Shown here: positions 22,120 through 25,790 of the stretch, in pieces
Numbering within the stretch: the stretch's first letter is position 1
Layout: each line of letters begins with the position of its first letter
Assembly (NCBI GenBank): GCA_964425255.1
Contig: CAYRMV010000032.1
Span: 1 to 25,790 of the forward strand
Length of the DNA: 25,790 bases
Reading direction: 5' to 3'
Source: CAYRMV01 sp964425255
GTDB taxonomy: Bacteria > Bacteroidota > Bacteroidia > Flavobacteriales_D > Crocinitomicaceae
Made by a program: the position numbers and the translations under genes
Notes under the pieces: model-generated
Databases searched by the model: none
What the model saw: only the letters and a program-made list of their open reading frames with translations
Told to the model about the DNA's origin: nothing

Positions 22120-23252
22120 ATAGCGAACCAGCAAATATTCCATTGAAAAGTCAATCCATTCGGGATGCTTTTGATGCTTGGGAACCTGATTTCCAAGAAG
22201 ATTTGCTATGGGCAGAAATCAATGAATCGCTAGATATTGAACAAGTTTGGACCAAACTCGATGAGTCACTTGAATTGGAGCAAGTTTGGAATAAATTGGA
22301 TATTTCGCTCAATCAAGTTGAATCTACTTTTTCGTTTTCATACCGAAAAGCATTCAGCTTAACTGCCATTTTTGTATTTGTAGCTTTTCTTTGGTTAAAA
22401 GATGATGTTTCATTTGTATCGGTTTATTCCATTGATCGAGTAAAAAAATCTGAAAACAAAGAAATTTCCACTCCTAATTCAAAGTCAGAATCCAATCCAA
22501 ATCTTTCCCATACGACTTTTGTAAATCGATCTAAGCAAAGTTCGGTATTAATTCAAGAAATAGATAGTATAATTCCTACTTCATTTCTTGTTTCACCACC
22601 ACAACATGATCGGGTTGTAGAACAAAATGAACCTGTTATTTTGGTCCAATCTCTTTCCTTGAAAAGTATTCATCCACTAGATTTTGGATCATCGAGAGAT
22701 TTGATTTCTGCTTCTAAGATATGTCAAACAAATGCTTCAAAATGGAATTTGACGTTTTATGCGGGAATGAATTTGAGTTCAATTCGTGTTCAAAATCCAC
22801 GTGATTTGGCTTCGTTTATTCCTCAAGTTGGTTCTCAAATGGGAGGAGAGTTGACTTATCAGATGGAGAAAAATCGTTTTTCCATTTTAGCCGATATAGC
22901 GAATATCAAAATGGAGGAAACACGTTTTATCAACGGTAAGTTTGGTTCTATTTATCATCAAAAATACCACATCACTACTGGAATCAATTATGGTAGAATA
23001 ATTCTTCCAAACACCGAATTAGCTGTTGCAGGATTGATTTCAGTTCCAATTCAAGCCATTTCAACACGAGAAGATATTCTCGTAGGATTACCCAAAACTG
23101 CTACCGAATGGGGAGGGCAAATTGGTGTAACATACCATTGGACAAAACAGATTAGCACATCGATTCACTATCGATTCACACAAGCTAATAAAAAACCAAT
23201 CGACTGGAATCAAACGCAACAAGGTCTGTTGAATTTGCGCTATACTTTTTGA
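22116..23252 (+). CDS. Putative trans-envelope anti-sigma protein: cytosolic helices, one TM, C-terminal outer-membrane beta-barrel
   Basis: 378 aa in three parts. Residues 1-77 are acidic and helical with a 13-residue repeat around EQVW (35-71), the right place and size for a sigma-binding segment. Residues 78-94 (KAFSLTAIFVFVAFLWL) form one transmembrane helix preceded by Arg/Lys, which predicts the N-terminus inside. Residues about 95-208 are a polar Ser/Asn/Pro-containing linker with a hydrophobic stretch at 173-182. Residues about 209-378 alternate like porin strands (LTFYAGMNL, FSILADIANI, KYHITTGINYG, GGQIGVTYHW, TSIHYRF) and end in aromatic LRYTF, the usual end of an outer-membrane barrel. 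It overlaps the ECF sigma gene by 4 nt. Similar fusions occur next to ECF sigma genes in Bacteroidetes as far as I recall, but the mechanism is not established. The anti-sigma role is inferred from position and architecture. Confidence 0.75.
   Translation: MNSEPANIPLKSQSIRDAFDAWEPDFQEDLLWAEINESLDIEQVWTKLDESLELEQVWNKLDISLNQVESTFSFSYRKAFSLTAIFVFVAFLWLKDDVSFVSVYSIDRVKKSENKEISTPNSKSESNPNLSHTTFVNRSKQSSVLIQEIDSIIPTSFLVSPPQHDRVVEQNEPVILVQSLSLKSIHPLDFGSSRDLISASKICQTNASKWNLTFYAGMNLSSIRVQNPRDLASFIPQVGSQMGGELTYQMEKNRFSILADIANIKMEETRFINGKFGSIYHQKYHITTGINYGRIILPNTELAVAGLISVPIQAISTREDILVGLPKTATEWGGQIGVTYHWTKQISTSIHYRFTQANKKPIDWNQTQQGLLNLRYTF
22218..22328 (+). repeat. 13-residue coding repeat in the anti-sigma-like N-terminus
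   Basis: INESLDIEQVWTK, LDESLELEQVWNK and the partial LDISLNQVEST run in tandem (residues 35-71). The DNA copies have drifted, so the repeat is mainly at protein level and is probably an amphipathic helix array. Confidence 0.7.
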
Positions 23253-23360
23253 TCTTTATCAAGTTTAATTTTTGGTGAAAGATTTGTTTTTAGTTAAAAA
23301 ACACACGAATTTTTCCAACCTTTTTGTTTTCTCATCATTTAAATGAAAAAGAACAAATAG

Positions 23361-23804
23361 ATGAAAAGAAAAAACTTCAAAGGAATGTTTACGATCGTTT
23401 TGATGGCAGGGATGACAGTAGCATGTTCCAAGCAAAAAGCAAACAAAGTAGAAAAAAACATCGTTGATGGTGAATGGCGCATCACAAAATTGGTAGATGA
23501 CAATGTAGATTACACAGCTGATTTCACGCAATATACTTTTGATTTCAAATCGGATGGAACATTGACTGCAACAAGCGGAACCAATTCTTTTTCGGGTACG
23601 TGGAGTGTTGGCAAGGAAAAAGACGACGATTTATTTGATGATAGCCCTGATGTGGAATTTCGTATTCAACTTGGAACGAATTTTTACCATGTCAACGACG
23701 ATTCTTGGGATTTAATTCGTCAATCTGATACCAAAATAGAATTGGGAGATGATAGCAAAGACGACGATGATGATCAAGAATATTTGACTTTTGAGAAAAT
23801 CTAA
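23361..23804 (+). CDS. Lipocalin-like lipoprotein
   Basis: 147 aa with a lipoprotein signal (FTIVLMAGMTVAC, Cys22). The mature domain begins DGEWRITKLVDDN and shows the small beta-barrel pattern common in Bacteroidetes lipocalin-like lipoproteins (YTFDFKSDGTLTATSGTN, SFSGTWSVG, DSWDLIRQSDTKIELGD, YLTFEKI). Asp runs near the C-terminus could bind cations. It lies 108 nt after the barrel protein, with no strong promoter or terminator between, so it may be the last gene of the sigma operon or separately transcribed. Ligand unknown. Confidence 0.75.
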   Translation: MKRKNFKGMFTIVLMAGMTVACSKQKANKVEKNIVDGEWRITKLVDDNVDYTADFTQYTFDFKSDGTLTATSGTNSFSGTWSVGKEKDDDLFDDSPDVEFRIQLGTNFYHVNDDSWDLIRQSDTKIELGDDSKDDDDDQEYLTFEKI

Positions 23805-23812
23805 TCCATAAA

Positions 23813-23835
23813 AAAAGCCGCGATAAGCGGCTTTT
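23813..23835. terminator. Bidirectional intrinsic terminator between convergent genes
   Basis: AAAAGCCGC (23813-23821) and GCGGCTTTT (23827-23835) form a 9-bp stem with a 5-nt loop. T runs follow on both strands, so it can end the lipocalin-like gene (plus) and prfA (minus). Confidence 0.88.
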
Positions 23836-23844
23836 CTATTTTTA

Positions 23845-24924
23845 TTAGGCCATTTCGCCTTTCATCTTTTCTGCATTTTCTGCCATTTTCAGCGAGTCGA
23901 TCATTTCTTGTATATCTCCGTTCATGAATACACCTAAGTTGTACATGGTCTTGTTGATGCGGTGATCCGTTACACGTCCTTGGGGATAATTGTACGTCCG
24001 AATTTTTGCCGATCTATCTCCCGTAGAAACTAAGGTTTTCCGTTGAGCTGCACGTTCTTGGTGTACGCGGTCTAATTCTGCTTGATACAAGCGAGAACGC
24101 AAAACAGAAATCGCCTTTTCTAAGTTTTTGTGTTGAGAACGACCATCTTGACATTCAACCACTAATCCAGTTGGAATATGGGTCAATCGAATGGCTGACT
24201 CTGTTTTGTTAATGTGTTGACCTCCAGCTCCCGATGCTCGGAATGTATCTTTCCGGACGTCGTTCATATCAAGTTCGAAATCCACTTCTTCGGCTTCGGG
24301 CAAAACGGCAACTGTAATTGCTGATGTATGCACACGACCTTGTGATTCTGTTTCAGGTACTCGTTGTACACGGTGAACGCCCGATTCAAACTTGAGCATT
24401 CCATAGATTCCGGCACCTGTCACTTCCATCGAAATTTCCTTGTAGCCTTTTACCGATCCTTCCGATGAATTGAGAATGTCATATTGCCATCCCATCTCTT
24501 TGAAAAACATCGTGTACATGCGGAAAATATCTTCCACGAAAATACATGCTTCGTCTCCACCAGTACCGGCGCGCAATTCAATGATGGCATTTTTGTCGTC
24601 TTCAGGATCTTTTGGAATCAATAAATACTTGATTTTTTCTTCCAATTCAGGACGTTTCGATTCTAGTTCATCAATTTCCATTTTAGCCATTTCACGCATT
24701 TCTGGATCTTCTTCAATGGCTAATAGTTCTTTCGAACTTTTGATGTTGTCTAAAACCGATTTGTATTCTTTGTAAACCAAATCAATTTCCTCCAAATCAC
24801 GGTATTCCTTGTTTAGTTTCACATAACGATCCATGTTCGAAATGATATCTGGATCGACAATCAGGGTGCCAACCTCCACAAATCGGTAATGAATCGCTTC
24901 TAATTTCTGTAATAAATCTTGCAT
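23845..24924 (-). CDS. prfA: Peptide chain release factor 1
   Basis: 359 aa, full family length. The anticodon-mimic motif appears as PET (190-192, in HRVQRVPETESQGRVHTSA), the RF1-type PxT recogniser of UAA/UAG. The catalytic GGQ is at 234-236 (RASGAGGQHINKTESAIRLT), the loop that triggers peptidyl-tRNA hydrolysis and is methylated on Gln. The GTGGDEACIF segment is typical. It is 6 nt downstream of purM on the same strand, so the two probably form one transcript ending at the bidirectional hairpin. Its stop is TAA. Confidence 0.97.
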   Translation of the reverse strand: MQDLLQKLEAIHYRFVEVGTLIVDPDIISNMDRYVKLNKEYRDLEEIDLVYKEYKSVLDNIKSSKELLAIEEDPEMREMAKMEIDELESKRPELEEKIKYLLIPKDPEDDKNAIIELRAGTGGDEACIFVEDIFRMYTMFFKEMGWQYDILNSSEGSVKGYKEISMEVTGAGIYGMLKFESGVHRVQRVPETESQGRVHTSAITVAVLPEAEEVDFELDMNDVRKDTFRASGAGGQHINKTESAIRLTHIPTGLVVECQDGRSQHKNLEKAISVLRSRLYQAELDRVHQERAAQRKTLVSTGDRSAKIRTYNYPQGRVTDHRINKTMYNLGVFMNGDIQEMIDSLKMAENAEKMKGEMA

Positions 24925-24930
24925 GTTCGA

Positions 24931-25790
24931 TTAATATTCAAACGTTCCGAATTCGGAAATAATAGTTAGTTTTTTGGATTCAGCTGCTTCAACACGTCCA
25001 ACGATTTGTGCTTCAACACCAAATTCTTTCGATATTGCGATGATGTTTTCAGCTATTTCTTGTGGAACATAGATTTCCATGCGGTGACCCATGTTGAACA
25101 CTTTGTACATTTCTTTCCAATCTGTTCCTGATTCTTCTTGAATTAAGCGGAAGAGCGGAGGAAGTGGAAATAAATTATCTTTAATCACATGAACATTATC
25201 TACGAAATGTAATACTTTCGTTTGTGCACCACCACTACAATGAACCATTCCGTGAATTTGAGAGCGGTATTGATCCAATATTTTCTTGATAATTGGTGCA
25301 TACGTTCGCGTTGGAGAAAGCACTAATTTTCCAGCATCAATGGGAGAATTTTCAACCGAATCGGTTAATTTTTTTGAACCAGAGTATACCAATTCTTCGG
25401 GAACACTTGGGTCATAACTTTCTGGGTATTTTTCAGCAAGTAATTTTGAGAAAACATCGTGTCGAGCTGAAGTTAAACCATTGCTTCCCATTCCACCGTT
25501 GTACGCATTTTCATAAGTTGCCTGTCCAGAAGAAGATAAACCAACGATTACATCACCCGGTTGAATTGTATGATTTGAAATTACCTCACTGCGTTTCATT
25601 CGGCAAACAACCGTTGAATCTACGATTAAAGTTCGAACTAAATCACCAACATCAGCAGTTTCACCGCCTGTAGAGAAGATTCCGATTCCCTGAGAACGTA
25701 ATTCTTCCAATAAGTCTTCCGTTCCATTGATGATAGCAGAAATTACTTCTCCTGGCACTAAATTCTTATTTCGTCCAATAGTGGAAGATA
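24931..25790 (-). CDS. purM: Phosphoribosylformylglycinamidine cyclo-ligase (AIR synthase), 5' end outside window
   Basis: The frame runs off the right edge; 286 complete codons before the stop are visible. AIR synthase closes formylglycinamidine ribonucleotide to aminoimidazole ribonucleotide with ATP in purine synthesis. Recognisable segments of the PurM superfamily are GIFSTGGETADVGDLVRT, GDVIVGLSSSGQATYENAYN, GGMGSNGLTSARHDVF, SPTRTYAPIIKKIL, GMVHCSGGAQTKVL and MGHRMEIYVP. The sequence is of the divergent form found in Bacteroidetes. It is transcribed toward prfA. Confidence 0.95.
   Translation of the reverse strand, partial: SSTIGRNKNLVPGEVISAIINGTEDLLEELRSQGIGIFSTGGETADVGDLVRTLIVDSTVVCRMKRSEVISNHTIQPGDVIVGLSSSGQATYENAYNGGMGSNGLTSARHDVFSKLLAEKYPESYDPSVPEELVYSGSKKLTDSVENSPIDAGKLVLSPTRTYAPIIKKILDQYRSQIHGMVHCSGGAQTKVLHFVDNVHVIKDNLFPLPPLFRLIQEESGTDWKEMYKVFNMGHRMEIYVPQEIAENIIAISKEFGVEAQIVGRVEAAESKKLTIISEFGTFEY

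Noticed and set aside
24470..24775. Plus-strand 101-aa frame opposite prfA
   Set aside because: A shadow of prfA with no domain and no promoter; prfA is certain on the other strand.

Overview
The window is AT-rich DNA from a member of the Bacteroidetes, probably a Flavobacteriales (a Fluviicola/Crocinitomicaceae-like organism is my best guess). Supporting signs are four large secreted proteins with type IX secretion (T9SS) type A C-terminal sorting domains, Bacteroidetes-type promoters (TTTG, about 20 nt, TAnnTTTG), few Shine-Dalgarno sites, and a Bacteroidetes-like PurM. No rRNA, tRNA, CRISPR array, insertion sequence or phage gene was recognised.

Layout. (1) 3-1916: 3' part of a polytopic TMTC-like GT-C glycosyltransferase with TPR repeats, cut by the window edge. 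(2) 2066-17756: a cluster of four giant T9SS-exported, modular surface or secreted proteins. Each has a different N-terminal head (DNRLRE-like plus jelly-roll; glycine-rich plus F5/8C-like; PPC-like plus PA14-like; ALK-type glycine-rich plus HYR with a nested C-type lectin). All share one conserved module of about 200 residues, an FN3-like segment and the sorting domain. Most have their own promoter and intrinsic terminator. A membrane protein homologous to vitamin K-dependent gamma-carboxylase (HTTM/VKG_Carbox) lies 2 nt upstream of the third one. The second and third share an 882-bp stretch with no difference found, ending inside their stop codons. (3) 17931-20878: 3-hydroxyanthranilate 3,4-dioxygenase, directly abutting a soluble histidine kinase and an overlapping NtrC-type response regulator. 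(4) 20936-23252: an overlapping trio of lipoprotein, ECF sigma factor, and a protein that joins a cytosolic anti-sigma-like segment, one transmembrane helix and a C-terminal outer-membrane beta-barrel. A lipocalin-like lipoprotein follows at 23361. (5) 23845-25790, minus strand: prfA (release factor 1) and the 3'-truncated-by-window purM, convergent with the previous operon across a shared bidirectional terminator.

How the parts may work together: the cluster looks like a diversifying set of T9SS cargo whose 3' halves are homogenised by recombination while the heads vary. The glycosyltransferase and the carboxylase homologue are candidate modifiers of exported proteins, but that is inference from position. 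The sigma/barrel operon looks like a trans-envelope signalling unit that could sense outer-membrane state. The two strongest leads are the carboxylase homologue coupled to a T9SS adhesin and the single-chain anti-sigma/outer-membrane barrel protein.
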